The translations under genes were made by a program, and so were the position numbers. This document shows, in pieces, positions 34,165 to 42,941 of a DNA stretch of 64,000 nt. The DNA lies in contig NZ_JAHKKG010000022.1 of assembly GCF_018829635.1 (NCBI RefSeq), forward strand, positions 34,050 through 98,049, given 5' to 3'. Each line of letters opens with the position of its first letter. Within the stretch, counting starts at the first letter, position 1. The notes under the pieces were generated by a model, which was not told the DNA's origin, searched no databases, and saw only the letters and a program-made list of their open reading frames with translations. The stretch is from Paractinoplanes bogorensis. GTDB taxonomy: Bacteria > Actinomycetota > Actinomycetes > Mycobacteriales > Micromonosporaceae.

Positions 34165-34746
34165 ATGAAGCAAGAGGAACCCGATGTGGAGAGCCTGGTC
34201 CGTCAGCGGATCCGCGGACTGCGGGTGGCCCGGGGCTGGTCGCTCGACGAGCTGGCCACCCGGTCGCTGCTCAGCCCGTCCACGCTCAGCCGCCTCGAGA
34301 CCGGCCACCGGCGGATCGCCCTCGACCAGCTGACCGCCATCGCCCGGGCCTTGGGCACCACACTCGACGAGCTGGTCGAGTCGGGCTCCGACGACGACGT
34401 GGTGATCCGCCCGCACCACAGCGAGCAGCGCGGCGTCACGACCTGGCTGCTCTCGCGGGGCAGCGGTCAGACGGTGGCCAAGATGCGGATCACCCGCACG
34501 GTGCCCAAGGATCTGCGCGTGCACCCCGGCCACGACTGGTTCACCGTGCTCAGCGGCACGGTCGAGCTACGCCTCGGCGAGCGCACGATCCTGGTCGGCA
34601 CGAACGAGGCGGCCGAGTTCTCGACGATGGTCCCGCACGCCTTCGGGGCGTACGGGGGACCGGCCGAGGTGTTGTGCATCCTCGACCACGAGGGCGAGCG
34701 AAGCCACCTGGCCCCGGAGAAGGAGCCCGGGAAAGGGGAAGACTAG
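34165..34746 (+). CDS. XRE-family regulator with cupin domain (next to methyltransferase)
   Basis: 193 residues. HTH at about 12-65 (RIRGLRVARGWSLDELATRS, STLSRLETGHR, LDQLTAIARALG), then a cupin (about 100-175) with VHPGHDWFTVLSGTVELRLG and FSTMVPHAFGAYGG. The stop overlaps the convergent DUF3043 gene by four bases. Probably senses a small ligand through the cupin and regulates the divergent methyltransferase gene. Confidence 0.9.
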   Translation: MKQEEPDVESLVRQRIRGLRVARGWSLDELATRSLLSPSTLSRLETGHRRIALDQLTAIARALGTTLDELVESGSDDDVVIRPHHSEQRGVTTWLLSRGSGQTVAKMRITRTVPKDLRVHPGHDWFTVLSGTVELRLGERTILVGTNEAAEFSTMVPHAFGAYGGPAEVLCILDHEGERSHLAPEKEPGKGED

Positions 34747-35363
34747 ACGGCCTGGCCCAGCTCGACCCGCGGCTTGGGCACCCGCATGCGCCGGAACGTC
34801 AGGGCCCGCATCACGCCGTAGATCTGCAGCGACCCGACCCGCTGCGTGGTCTTGGCGAAGCGCTCGTTGACCAGCTTCTTCACCTTGCGCGCGATCAGCA
34901 CGCTGTCGATCACCACGCCGACCGCCAGGATCAGCCAGAGCAGGTTGCTGGCCAGCTGGACGGCCGGGATCTGCACGGTGGAGCCGATCAGCACGATCAG
35001 CGCGCCGCCGAAGAAGTAGGTGCCGACCGTGCGGCGGGCGTCGACGATGTCGCGCACCAGGGCGCGCTCGGGACCGCGGTCGCGGGCCAGCAGGTAGCGC
35101 TCGTCGCCCGCGCGCATGCCGGCCGAGGCCTCGGCCCGCTCGACGCGCTGCCGCTCGCGCATCTGCTTCATGTGCTCTTTGCGATTGGCCGGCGCGGGCT
35201 CGGCGGCCCGGCGCCCGGTGGCCTGCCGCTTGGGCGTGGTCTGCCCGAGCTCGCGCTTGCTGGGCGTGTAGCTCTTCGGGCGCGACTCGTCGGCCGTCAC
35301 CTCCTCCTCGAGGACCTCGGGGGTGGCGACGTCGGACTTATTGCGGCGAAAAAGCGAGGGCAC
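34743..35363 (-). CDS. DUF3043 membrane protein
   Basis: 206 residues. Starts MPSLFRRNKSDVATPE, followed by a basic Pro/Arg/Lys-rich region with SYTPSKRELGQTTPKRQA, the segment ARDRGPERALVRDIVDARR, then two helices (about 117-160) and a basic C-terminus. This is the DUF3043 layout widespread in actinobacteria. Function unknown. It lies just downstream of the murA terminator on the same strand. Confidence 0.9.
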   Translation of the reverse strand: MPSLFRRNKSDVATPEVLEEEVTADESRPKSYTPSKRELGQTTPKRQATGRRAAEPAPANRKEHMKQMRERQRVERAEASAGMRAGDERYLLARDRGPERALVRDIVDARRTVGTYFFGGALIVLIGSTVQIPAVQLASNLLWLILAVGVVIDSVLIARKVKKLVNERFAKTTQRVGSLQIYGVMRALTFRRMRVPKPRVELGQAV

Positions 35364-35379
35364 GCTAGGAGAGTAGCCA

Positions 35380-35410
35380 AGCGGCGCGGTGTGTCACACA
35401 CCGCGCCGCT
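35380..35410 (-). terminator. Strong hairpin after murA
   Basis: 15-bp perfect stem AGCGGCGCGGTGTGT / ACACACCGCGCCGCT around a single base. No T-run follows on the minus strand, but such hairpins end transcripts in high-GC actinobacteria. It lies 23 bases after the murA stop. Confidence 0.8.
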
Positions 35411-35433
35411 GATAAAGCTGAAACAGGCAGGGA

Positions 35434-36789
35434 CTAAAGGCGCTCGACGTGGGCGCCGAGCGCGGCCAGCTTGCCTTCGAAGTCCTCGTAGCCGCGGTTG
35501 ATCAGGTCGACGCCGTAGACCCGCGAGGTGCCCTCGGCGGCCAGCGCCGCGATCAGGTGGGCGAAGCCGGCCCGCAGGTCGGGGATGACCAGGTCGGCCG
35601 CGTGCAGCTTGGACGGGCCGGCGATGACCGCCGAGTGCTTGAAGTTGCGGCGGCCGAACCGGCACGGCGTGCCGCCCAGGCAGTCGCGGTAGACCTGGAT
35701 CGTCGCGCCCATCTGGTTGAGCGCGTCGGTGTAACCGAGCCGCTGCTCGTACACCGTCTCGTGCATGATCGACAGCCCGCGCGCCTGGGTCAGCGCCACC
35801 ACCAGGGGCTGCTGCCAGTCGGTCATGAAGCCGGGATGCACGTCGGTCTCGAGCGCGACGGCCTGCAGCTCGTGGCCCGGGTGCCAGAACTTGATGCCAC
35901 CCTCGGCGCCGGTGACACCCGCGCGGGCGACCCGGTCGTCGGTGATCTGGAACTCGCCACCGATCGAGCGGAACACGTTGAGGAAGGTCATCATGTCGGC
36001 CTGCCGAGCGCCGAGCACCTCGATCTCGCCCTTGGTCGCCAGCGCGGCGGCGGCCCAGCTGGCCGCCTCGATCCGGTCCGGGATCGGCTTGTGCTGGTAG
36101 CCGTGCAGGCGCGGCACACCCTGGATCTCGATGACCCGGTCGGTGTGCACCGTGATGATGGCGCCCATCTTCTGCAGCACGCAGATCAAATCGATGATCT
36201 CGGGCTCGATGGCCGCGTTGCGGAGTTCGGTCACCCCTTCCGCCCGTACGGCGGTCAGCAGCACCTGCTCCGTCGCACCGACACTCGGATAGGGCAGTTC
36301 CAGCTTGGCGCCCTTGAGTCCGTTGGGCGCGCTCAGGTGCATGCCCTCGGGGGTCTTGTCGACGACCGCGCCGAACTCGCGCAGCGCCTGGATGTGGAAG
36401 TCGATCGGGCGCGGGCCGATGTGGCAGCCGCCCAGGTCGGGGATGAACGCGTGCCCGAGCCGGTGCAGCAGCGGGCCGCAGAACAGGATCGGGATCCGGC
36501 TCGAGCCGGCGTGCACGTTGATCTCGTCGGTGGTGGCGCTCTCGACGTTGGTCGGGTCCATCACGATCTCGCCGTCGTCGGCGCCGTCGCTGACCTTGAC
36601 GCCGTGCAGCTCGAGCAGGCCGCGGACGACCTCGACGTCGCGGATGCGCGGCACGTCGAACAGACGGCTCGGTGACTCGCCCAGCAGGGCGGCCACCATC
36701 GCCTTGGAAACGAGGTTCTTGGCGCCACGGACCCGGATCTGACCCTGCAACGGCGTACCGCCGTGCACGACCAAGACGTCGTCGGTCAA
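35434..36789 (-). CDS. murA: UDP-N-acetylglucosamine 1-carboxyvinyltransferase
   Basis: 451 residues. First committed step of peptidoglycan precursor synthesis: adds enolpyruvate to UDP-GlcNAc. Motifs: VRGAKNLVSKAMVAALL, HAGSSRIPILFCGPLLHRLG, the catalytic-loop Cys in GGCHIGPRPIDFH (fosfomycin-target position retained), EIIDLICVLQKMGA and ETDVHPGFMTDWQQPLVVAL. The start is the TTG at 36789, five bases after GGAGG; the frame continues upstream without a ribosome site. The sequence matches the streptomycete-type MurA. The gene stands alone with its own terminator. Confidence 0.95.
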   Translation of the reverse strand: MTDDVLVVHGGTPLQGQIRVRGAKNLVSKAMVAALLGESPSRLFDVPRIRDVEVVRGLLELHGVKVSDGADDGEIVMDPTNVESATTDEINVHAGSSRIPILFCGPLLHRLGHAFIPDLGGCHIGPRPIDFHIQALREFGAVVDKTPEGMHLSAPNGLKGAKLELPYPSVGATEQVLLTAVRAEGVTELRNAAIEPEIIDLICVLQKMGAIITVHTDRVIEIQGVPRLHGYQHKPIPDRIEAASWAAAALATKGEIEVLGARQADMMTFLNVFRSIGGEFQITDDRVARAGVTGAEGGIKFWHPGHELQAVALETDVHPGFMTDWQQPLVVALTQARGLSIMHETVYEQRLGYTDALNQMGATIQVYRDCLGGTPCRFGRRNFKHSAVIAGPSKLHAADLVIPDLRAGFAHLIAALAAEGTSRVYGVDLINRGYEDFEGKLAALGAHVERL

Positions 36790-36949
36790 CGTAACCTCCA
36801 GCCGGCGGGCGTCAGGGGCGCCCGAAAGATGATCGAGGGGGCAGCGCGGGCAGGGGGCGCCCGCGATCTGCAACCGGGGAAGCATAGCCCTGAGTGACAG
36901 CCGCGCCAGTCGGCAAACGCCCGGGCTGGCACGAAACCCTGATGATTAA

Positions 36950-36967
36950 GACAACAAAAAGGTTGTC
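36950..36967 (-). terminator. Weak hairpin after nadA
   Basis: GACAAC-N6-GTTGTC, an unusually AT-rich spot, 33 bases after the nadA stop. The six-base spacer contains AAAAA (36956-36960). Possible terminator. Confidence 0.5.
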
Positions 36968-37000
36968 TCCGGCAGAGCGGATCTTTCCGGCTACGGACCG

Positions 37001-38179
37001 TTACGGCAGCGCGAGCATCTGGTCGAGCGCGACACGCGCGTTGGCCGCGGTCTGCTCGTCGACCGTGATCACGTTGGGCACCCGGCCCGCGACCAGTTCC
37101 TCGAGCGTCCACACCAGGTGCGGCAGATCGATGCGGTTCATGGTCGAGCAGTAGCAGACGGTCCGGTCGAGGAACATGATCTGCTTGTCCGGGTGGGCCA
37201 GCGCCATCCGCCGGACGAGGTTGAGCTCGGTGCCCACCGCCCAGGCTGAGCCGGCCGGAGCCGCGTCGAGCGCCTTGATGATGTATTCGGTCGAGCCCAC
37301 CTGGTCGGCCGCCCGCACCACGTCGTGGCGGCACTCCGGGTGCACCAGCACGTTGACGCCGGGCACCCGCTCGCGCACCTCGCGCACGCTGTCGATGGTG
37401 AAGCGGCCGTGCACCGAGCAGTGCCCCCGCCACAGGATCATCTTGGCGTCGCGCAGCTCGTCGTCGGTCAGGCCACCGCCGGGCTTGTGCGGGTCGTAAA
37501 GAACACAATCTTCAAGATCAAAGCCCATTTCCAGTACGGCCGTGTTGCGCCCCAGGTGCTGGTCGGGCAGGAAGAACACCTTGCTGCCCTGCTCGAACGA
37601 CCAGGTCAGCGCGCGCTTGGCGTTCGATGAGGTGCAGACGACGCCCTGGTTGCGGCCGACGAACCCCTTGATGTCGGCCGACGAGTTCATATAGGTCACC
37701 GGCACGACGTCACCGGCGATCCCGAGGTCGACGAAGCGCTCCCATGCCGTCTCGACCTGACCGAGAACGGCCATGTCGGCCATCGAGCAGCCGGCCGCCA
37801 GGTCGGGCAGGATGACCTGCTGCTCGGGCTTGGTCAGGATGTCGGCGCTCTCGGCCATGAAGTGCACGCCGCAGAACACGATGAACTCGGCGTCGGGCCG
37901 GGCCGCGGCCTGCTGGGCCAGCTTGAACGAGTCGCCGGTGACGTCGGCGAACTGGATGACCTCGTCGCGCTGGTAGTGGTGGCCGAGTACGAAGACCCGG
38001 TCGCCCAGGGCGGCCTTGGCCGCGGTGGCCCGCGCGACGAGATCGGGGTCGCTCGGGGCGGGCAGGTCACCCGGGCAGTCCACGCCGCGCTCGGAGGCGG
38101 GATCGGTGCCCCGGCCCAGCAGCAGCAGTGCGGTGGCGGTGTTCGAGGGTTCGGTCCAGGTCGACGTCACATTCGTCAT
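37001..38179 (-). CDS. nadA: Quinolinate synthase A
   Basis: 392 residues. 4Fe-4S enzyme condensing iminoaspartate with dihydroxyacetone phosphate to quinolinate for NAD synthesis. Visible: VFVLGHHYQRDEVIQFAD, the cluster cysteine in IVFCGVHFMAESADIL, VTYMNSSADIKGF, NQGVVCTSSNAKRAL, VHPECRHDVV and VGTELNLVRRMALAHPDK. No nadB or nadC follows, so they are elsewhere. The ATG giving MTNVTS was chosen because the frame upstream runs into the divergent kinase region. Confidence 0.95.
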   Translation of the reverse strand: MTNVTSTWTEPSNTATALLLLGRGTDPASERGVDCPGDLPAPSDPDLVARATAAKAALGDRVFVLGHHYQRDEVIQFADVTGDSFKLAQQAAARPDAEFIVFCGVHFMAESADILTKPEQQVILPDLAAGCSMADMAVLGQVETAWERFVDLGIAGDVVPVTYMNSSADIKGFVGRNQGVVCTSSNAKRALTWSFEQGSKVFFLPDQHLGRNTAVLEMGFDLEDCVLYDPHKPGGGLTDDELRDAKMILWRGHCSVHGRFTIDSVREVRERVPGVNVLVHPECRHDVVRAADQVGSTEYIIKALDAAPAGSAWAVGTELNLVRRMALAHPDKQIMFLDRTVCYCSTMNRIDLPHLVWTLEELVAGRVPNVITVDEQTAANARVALDQMLALP

Positions 38180-38238
38180 CGTCGCACAGCGCGGGACGGC
38201 CATCCCCTACGAGAAGAGTGGCCTGCCACACTCGATCC

Positions 38239-39342
38239 GTGCGCGTTTTGATCTGTCCGGACAAGTTCGCCGGCACGCTGTCCGCCCCCGAGGTCGCCGA
38301 GGCTGTCGTCGCGGGATGGGCAAAACCGGACGAGCTGGTCAAAAGGCCGCTGAGCGACGGCGGGCCCGGGTTCATCGAGGTGCTCGCGGGTGCGCTCCCC
38401 GGCCGGCGAGTCCCGGTGCCGACGGTCGACCCTCTCGGGCGGCCGGTCGAGGGCGAGATCCTGCTGTCCGGCACGACGGCCTACGTCGAGAGCGCGCACG
38501 CCTGCGGTCTGCACCTTCTGACTGCCGAGGAGCGAGACCCCAACAGCGCTTCCTCGTACGGGCTGGGCCTGCTCCTCCTGGCGGCGGTCGAGTCGGGCGC
38601 GGGCGAGATCGTGATCGGCCTGGGTGGTTCGGCGGTCAACGACGCCGGGGCGGGCATGCTGGCCGCGCTCGGCGCTCCGCCGGTCGACATCGCCGGCTAC
38701 GCCCTCCCGTACGGCGGTGCCTACCTCAACGCGGCCGCGGCGCTCGGTGGGGCGCCCCGGTTGCGGCAGGTCAGCCTGGTCGCGGCGACGGATGTGGACA
38801 ACCCGCTGACCGGTCTGCAGGGAGCGAGCAACGTCTTCGGTCCGCAGAAGGGTGCGAGCCGCGAAGACGTGTATCGACTCGATGCCGCGTTGGAGCAGTT
38901 TGCCGGCGTACTGGAAAAGGCCTTTGGGGTGGAGGATCTTCAGCGTGTGCCCGGGGGTGGTGCGGCGGGCGGGATCGGAGCGGCCCTGATCGCCCTCGGC
39001 GGGCGTGTGGTGTCCGGAATCGGGCTGGTCAGCACGGCCATCGGGCTCGAGAAGGAGCTCGACGCGGCCGACCTGGTGATCACCGGAGAGGGATCTTTTG
39101 ATCATCAGTCGCTGCGCGGCAAGGTGGTGGCGGGCATCGCCAACGCCGCGCGCGACCGTGGACTGCCCTGCGTCGTGGTCGCCGGGCGCAACGAGACCGG
39201 CTACCGGGAGGCCGCGGCGGCCGGCGTGACCGAGACGTATTCCCTGACCGAGCACTTCGGCAGCACCGAGACGGCGATGGCCGAGCCCGCCCGCGGCATC
39301 CGTGAGCTGGCCGGACGCCTGAGCGAGCAGTGGAGCCGCTAG
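38239..39342 (+). CDS. glxK: Glycerate kinase
   Basis: 367 residues from the GTG giving VRVLICPDKFAG. GckA/GlxK-type glycerate kinase phosphorylating D-glycerate. Motifs: PDKFAGTLSAPEVAEAV, PLSDGGPGFIEVL, GLGGSAVNDAGAGML, DVDNPLTG, GGGAAGGIGAAL and VITGEGSFDHQSLRGKVV. Full family length. Divergent from nadA by 59 bases. Corresponds to mycobacterial Rv2205c next to the erpA-like gene. Confidence 0.93.
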   Translation: MRVLICPDKFAGTLSAPEVAEAVVAGWAKPDELVKRPLSDGGPGFIEVLAGALPGRRVPVPTVDPLGRPVEGEILLSGTTAYVESAHACGLHLLTAEERDPNSASSYGLGLLLLAAVESGAGEIVIGLGGSAVNDAGAGMLAALGAPPVDIAGYALPYGGAYLNAAAALGGAPRLRQVSLVAATDVDNPLTGLQGASNVFGPQKGASREDVYRLDAALEQFAGVLEKAFGVEDLQRVPGGGAAGGIGAALIALGGRVVSGIGLVSTAIGLEKELDAADLVITGEGSFDHQSLRGKVVAGIANAARDRGLPCVVVAGRNETGYREAAAAGVTETYSLTEHFGSTETAMAEPARGIRELAGRLSEQWSR

Positions 39343-39441
39343 AGCGGGGTGAACTGGACCACCCGGATTGGGAATCTTCCGGAATGGGGCTAGCGTTGGC
39401 CAGTACGGCAGATCTGTCCGCACCTGCAGGGAGATATCGCA

Positions 39442-39810
39442 GTGACCACTGAATCGCACACCGAGTCGGCCGAGGCGACCGCCCCGACCACTGTCCTTTT
39501 GACCGATGTCGCCGCGGTGAAGGTCAAGGCCCTGATCGAGCAGGAAGGGCGCGACGACCTGCGCCTGCGCATCGCCGTTCAGCCCGGCGGGTGCTCCGGC
39601 CTGCGCTACCAGCTGTTCTTCGACGAGCGCTCGCTCGACGGCGACATCGTGAACGAGTTCGGTGACGTCGAGGTCGTCGTCGACCGCATGTCGGCCCCCT
39701 ACCTGGCCGGCGCGACGATCGACTTCGCCGACCGGATCGACGCGCAGGGCTTCACGATCGACAACCCGAACGCGCAGAACTCGTGCGCGTGTGGTGACTC
39801 GTTCCACTGA
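39442..39810 (+). CDS. erpA: A-type iron-sulfur cluster carrier/insertion protein
   Basis: 122 residues from a GTG preceded by AGGGAGA. HesB/IscA family with the three cluster cysteines: Cys51 in GGCSGLRYQ and Cys115/Cys117 in NSCACGD. Delivers Fe-S clusters to apoproteins; LipA and NadA encoded nearby are Fe-S enzymes. An N-terminal Thr/Glu-rich tail of about 17 residues is extra compared with E. coli ErpA. Followed by a strong terminator. Confidence 0.93.
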   Translation: MTTESHTESAEATAPTTVLLTDVAAVKVKALIEQEGRDDLRLRIAVQPGGCSGLRYQLFFDERSLDGDIVNEFGDVEVVVDRMSAPYLAGATIDFADRIDAQGFTIDNPNAQNSCACGDSFH

Positions 39811-39828
39811 GTTCCCCAGAAACCCCTC

Positions 39829-39860
39829 AGCAGGCCGCTCCGTTAACGGGGCGGCCTGCT
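39829..39860 (+). terminator. Terminator after erpA
   Basis: AGCAGGCCGC-T-CCGTTAACGG-G-GCGGCCTGCT: nearly perfect hairpin 18 bases after the erpA stop, centred on the palindrome GTTAAC. Confidence 0.8.
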
Positions 39861-39925
39861 GCGCGTAACCAGCCGGTAGGCTGCTGTCGTAAGCCCCCCG
39901 TTCCCAAAAGCTCCCGAGGGCCCTC

Positions 39926-40906
39926 ATGAAGATCGCCGTCACCGGCTCGATCGCCACCGACCACCTGATGCACTTCCCCGGGCGGTTCGCCGACCAGTTG
40001 ATCGCCGACCAGTTGCACAAGGTCTCCCTGTCCTTCCTCGTCGACGACCTGGTGGTCCGGCGCGGCGGCGTGGCCAGCAACATCTCGTTCGGCATGGGCA
40101 AGCTCGGCCTGCGCCCGATCCTGGTCGGCGCGGTCGGTGCCGACTTCGCCGACTACCGGTCCTGGCTCGAGCGGCACGGCGTCGACTGCGACTCGGTGCA
40201 CGTCAGCGAGGTGGCGCACACCGCCCGCTTCGTCTGCACCACCGACGACGACCTCAACCAGATCGCCTCGTTCTACGCGGGCGCGATGTCCGAGGCCCGC
40301 AACATCGAGCTCGCCCCGGTCGACCAGCGGGCGGGTGGCCTCGACCTCGTGCTGATCAGCGCGAACGACCCGGCCGCGATGATCCGCCACTCGCAGGAGT
40401 GCCGGGCCCGCGGCTTCAAGTTCGTCGCCGACCCGTCGCAGCAGCTCGCCCGCATGGACGGCAGCGACGTGCTCACGCTGATCAGCGGGGCCGAGTTCCT
40501 GATGACCAACGAGTACGAGCGCTCGCTGCTCGAGACCAAGGCCGGCCTCACCTCCGAGCAGGTCCTCGAGCAGGTCAAGATCCGGGTCACCACGCTCGGC
40601 AAGGACGGCGTCGAGATCACCGGTCGCGGCATCGAGCGGATCCACGTACCGGTCGCGCGGGACGTCATCGCCGAAGACCCGACCGGCGTCGGCGACGGCT
40701 TCCGGGCCGGCTTCTTCAGCGGCGTGTCGTGGGGCCTCGGCCTCGAGCGGGCGGCCCAGGTCGGCTCGCTGGTGGCCGCGCTCGTGCTCGAGTCGGTCGG
40801 CCCGCAGGAATACGACATCCGCGCCGAAGACTTCGTCAAGCGTTTCGCCGACTCGTACGGTGATGAGGCGGCCGCCGAGATCAAGTCGTTCCTGCCCGCC
40901 GCCTAG
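39926..40906 (+). CDS. adoK: Adenosine kinase, PfkB family
   Basis: 326 residues. Begins MKIAVTGSIATDHLMHFPGR, nearly the same as mycobacterial AdoK (Rv2202c); also VSLSFLVDDLVVRRGGVASN, FYAGAMSEARNI and the catalytic DPTGVGDGFRAGF with the anion hole and base Asp. Phosphorylates adenosine to AMP for purine salvage. The actinobacterial enzyme is more ribokinase-like than eukaryotic adenosine kinases. It lies upstream of a P-loop kinase gene with a 15-base gap, probably one operon. Confidence 0.93.
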   Translation: MKIAVTGSIATDHLMHFPGRFADQLIADQLHKVSLSFLVDDLVVRRGGVASNISFGMGKLGLRPILVGAVGADFADYRSWLERHGVDCDSVHVSEVAHTARFVCTTDDDLNQIASFYAGAMSEARNIELAPVDQRAGGLDLVLISANDPAAMIRHSQECRARGFKFVADPSQQLARMDGSDVLTLISGAEFLMTNEYERSLLETKAGLTSEQVLEQVKIRVTTLGKDGVEITGRGIERIHVPVARDVIAEDPTGVGDGFRAGFFSGVSWGLGLERAAQVGSLVAALVLESVGPQEYDIRAEDFVKRFADSYGDEAAAEIKSFLPAA

Positions 40907-40921
40907 CTCCGGGGGAAACAA

Positions 40922-41425
40922 GTGGTGCTGGCCGTCTTCGCCGGGTTGCCCGGTGTGGGAAAGAGCACGCTCGCGGCGCGGGTGGCCACCCAGCTGCCCG
41001 CCTGCGTGCTGGCCGTCGACACCGTCGACTCCGCTCTCCAGCGCTACGAGGTGACCGAGCCGAGACCCGGGTTCGCCGCGTACGGGGCGGTGGCCGCCCT
41101 CGCCGAGGTGCAACTCGGGATCGGCCACCACGTGATCATCGACGCGGTGAGCCCGGTCAAGGCGGCGCGGCAGCTCTGGGTCGACGTCGCCGAGCGGGCC
41201 GGGGTGCCGCTGCGGGTGGTCGAGGTGGTGGTCGGCGACGACACCGAGCACCGGCGGCGGGTCGAGAAACGCTACGAGTCCCGCGACCACGACGGCGTGC
41301 CCGACTGGGTGCGGGTGCTCGAGCGCCAGGCCGAATACGAGCCCTACCTCGGCCCGCGCCTGGTCGTCGACACCCACCTGGCCAAGGAACCGGTCGAGGC
41401 GATCGCTCAGTACCTCATCAATTGA
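40922..41425 (+). CDS. Small P-loop kinase-like protein
   Basis: 167 residues from a GTG. Walker A GLPGVGKST at about 8-16, a DTVDSALQRYEV segment, HHVIIDAVSPVKAARQLW, and a lid region DTEHRRRVEKRYESRDHDG. This is the AAA_33/zeta-toxin-like kinase group that phosphorylates small molecules. Substrate unknown; neighbouring adoK may hint at nucleoside metabolism. Its 3' end overlaps the opposing TusA-like gene by eight bases. Confidence 0.82.
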   Translation: MVLAVFAGLPGVGKSTLAARVATQLPACVLAVDTVDSALQRYEVTEPRPGFAAYGAVAALAEVQLGIGHHVIIDAVSPVKAARQLWVDVAERAGVPLRVVEVVVGDDTEHRRRVEKRYESRDHDGVPDWVRVLERQAEYEPYLGPRLVVDTHLAKEPVEAIAQYLIN

Positions 41426-41630
41426 GCCGTCGCACCTCGAACGCGTCGGACTCGGGGGAGCCCAGGTACTCCTGTTTCTTCATCCGGCACCAGGCCGGGA
41501 TGTCGTTGGCCGCGGCCGGGTCGTCGGCCAGCACCCGCACGACGTCGCCGACCTCGACCCGGCCGATGTTCTGAGCCAGCCGGATCACCGGCAACGGGCA
41601 CTTCTGGCCCCGACAGTCGAGCTCGATCAC
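41418..41630 (-). CDS. TusA-family sulfur carrier protein
   Basis: 70 residues. The motif CRGQKCPLPVI carries the active cysteine (Cys11) that receives persulfide sulfur; DDPAAANDIPAWC and a C-terminal beta strand complete the IF3-like fold. The GTG start sits inside ATGTGA at the end of the cysteine desulfurase gene, so the two are translationally coupled, which fits sulfur transfer from the desulfurase to this carrier. Final acceptor unknown. Confidence 0.9.
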   Translation of the reverse strand: MIELDCRGQKCPLPVIRLAQNIGRVEVGDVVRVLADDPAAANDIPAWCRMKKQEYLGSPESDAFEVRRLN

Positions 41631-42772
41631 ATCCCCGCCTCCCGCCGGATCCGCTCGACCAGCCCCGGAAGCACGGCCAGAAAGCGCTCGACGTCGGCCT
41701 CGGTGGTGCCGCGGTGCAGCGAGACCCGCACGTTGCCGTGGCTGAGCACGCCCATCGCCTCGAGCACGTGGCTCGGTTTCAGCGTGGACGCCGTGCACGA
41801 CGAACCGGACGAGACCGCGAAACCGGTCCGGTCGAGCGCGTGCAGCAGCGCCTCCCCGTCGACATAGAGGCACGAGAACGTGACCAGGTGGGGGAGCCGC
41901 TGCTCCGGGTCCCCGACCACCTCGACGTCCGGCACCAGCTCGGGGACGCGCGCGCGGATGCGGTCGACCAGCGCGCTCAGGCGTACGGCCTCGGCCTGGG
42001 AATCGGCCTGAACCGCGCGCAGGCTCGCCGCGGCCGCGACCACCGCCGGCAGATCGACACTCCCCGGGAGGCCGGGGCGATAAAGATCATCCTGCGGGTA
42101 CGGGGAGATCCATCGCACACCTTTGCGCACCACCAGCACGCCCACTCCCGGCGGACCGCCCCACTTGTGGGCGCTCGCGCTCAGCAGCGACCAGCCCGCC
42201 GGCACCGCGGCCCGGCCGACCGACTGCGCGGCGTCGACGAACAGGGGCACCCCGGCCTCGCCGCAGTAGCCGGCCGCGGCCGCGACCGGCTGCACCGTGC
42301 CCACCTCGTGGCTGGCGCTGATCAGCGACGCGAGGGCCACGCCGGGCGCGGAGACGGCCGTGTCCCAGGCGCTGAGGTCGAGGCGGCCCAGGCGGTCGAC
42401 GCCGACCTCGACGGCCTTGCCGCGGCGGGCCGCGTGCAGGACGGCCGAGTGCTCGATCGCGGAATGCACCAGCGTGTCGCCACTGCGGGCCCGCCCGGCG
42501 AGTGCGCCGAGGACGGCGGCCTGCGCGGCGGTCGTACCCGAAGGCCAGAAGGACACCTCGTCGGGGCGTACGTCCAAACTCTCCGCGAACGCCGCCCGGG
42601 CCGCATCGGACAGTTGCTGGGCCCGCCGGCCCGCGGAATAGAGGCGCGCCGGGTCGGCCCAGCCGTCGGCGAGCGCGGCCAGCCAGGCCTCGCGGGCCAC
42701 CGGATGAAGCGGAACAGCGGTCGCTGCGTCAAGGTATGCCGCCGGACCGGCGGGATCGCCCGTGTATTCCAC
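41627..42772 (-). CDS. Cysteine desulfurase (class V aminotransferase, NifS/IscS type)
   Basis: 381 residues from the GTG giving VEYTGDPAG; a GTG at 42811 would add 13 residues. PLP lysine in SASAHKWGGPPG, the cofactor Asp/Gln in FVDAAQSVG, IEHSAVL for substrate, and the active cysteine in SSGSSCTAST. Releases sulfur from cysteine as enzyme-bound persulfide. It is coupled to the TusA-like carrier gene, so the pair probably forms a sulfur relay separate from the SUF system. Divergent from ctaC. Confidence 0.9.
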   Translation of the reverse strand: MEYTGDPAGPAAYLDAATAVPLHPVAREAWLAALADGWADPARLYSAGRRAQQLSDAARAAFAESLDVRPDEVSFWPSGTTAAQAAVLGALAGRARSGDTLVHSAIEHSAVLHAARRGKAVEVGVDRLGRLDLSAWDTAVSAPGVALASLISASHEVGTVQPVAAAAGYCGEAGVPLFVDAAQSVGRAAVPAGWSLLSASAHKWGGPPGVGVLVVRKGVRWISPYPQDDLYRPGLPGSVDLPAVVAAAASLRAVQADSQAEAVRLSALVDRIRARVPELVPDVEVVGDPEQRLPHLVTFSCLYVDGEALLHALDRTGFAVSSGSSCTASTLKPSHVLEAMGVLSHGNVRVSLHRGTTEADVERFLAVLPGLVERIRREAGM

Positions 42773-42941
42773 CCGAGGAACGGTATCGTCCGTTTGTTGA
42801 GGGGTATCCACGCATGCTCGAAGATCGGACCCCGAAACGGTGTGACAGGGCCTGGTCGAGTAGTGTGCGACCGTCGGTAACGCCTGGCCACTCGTGTCCG
42901 AATCAGGGCGGGAGGCGGCGGTGCTAAGGAGGCAAAAGCAG

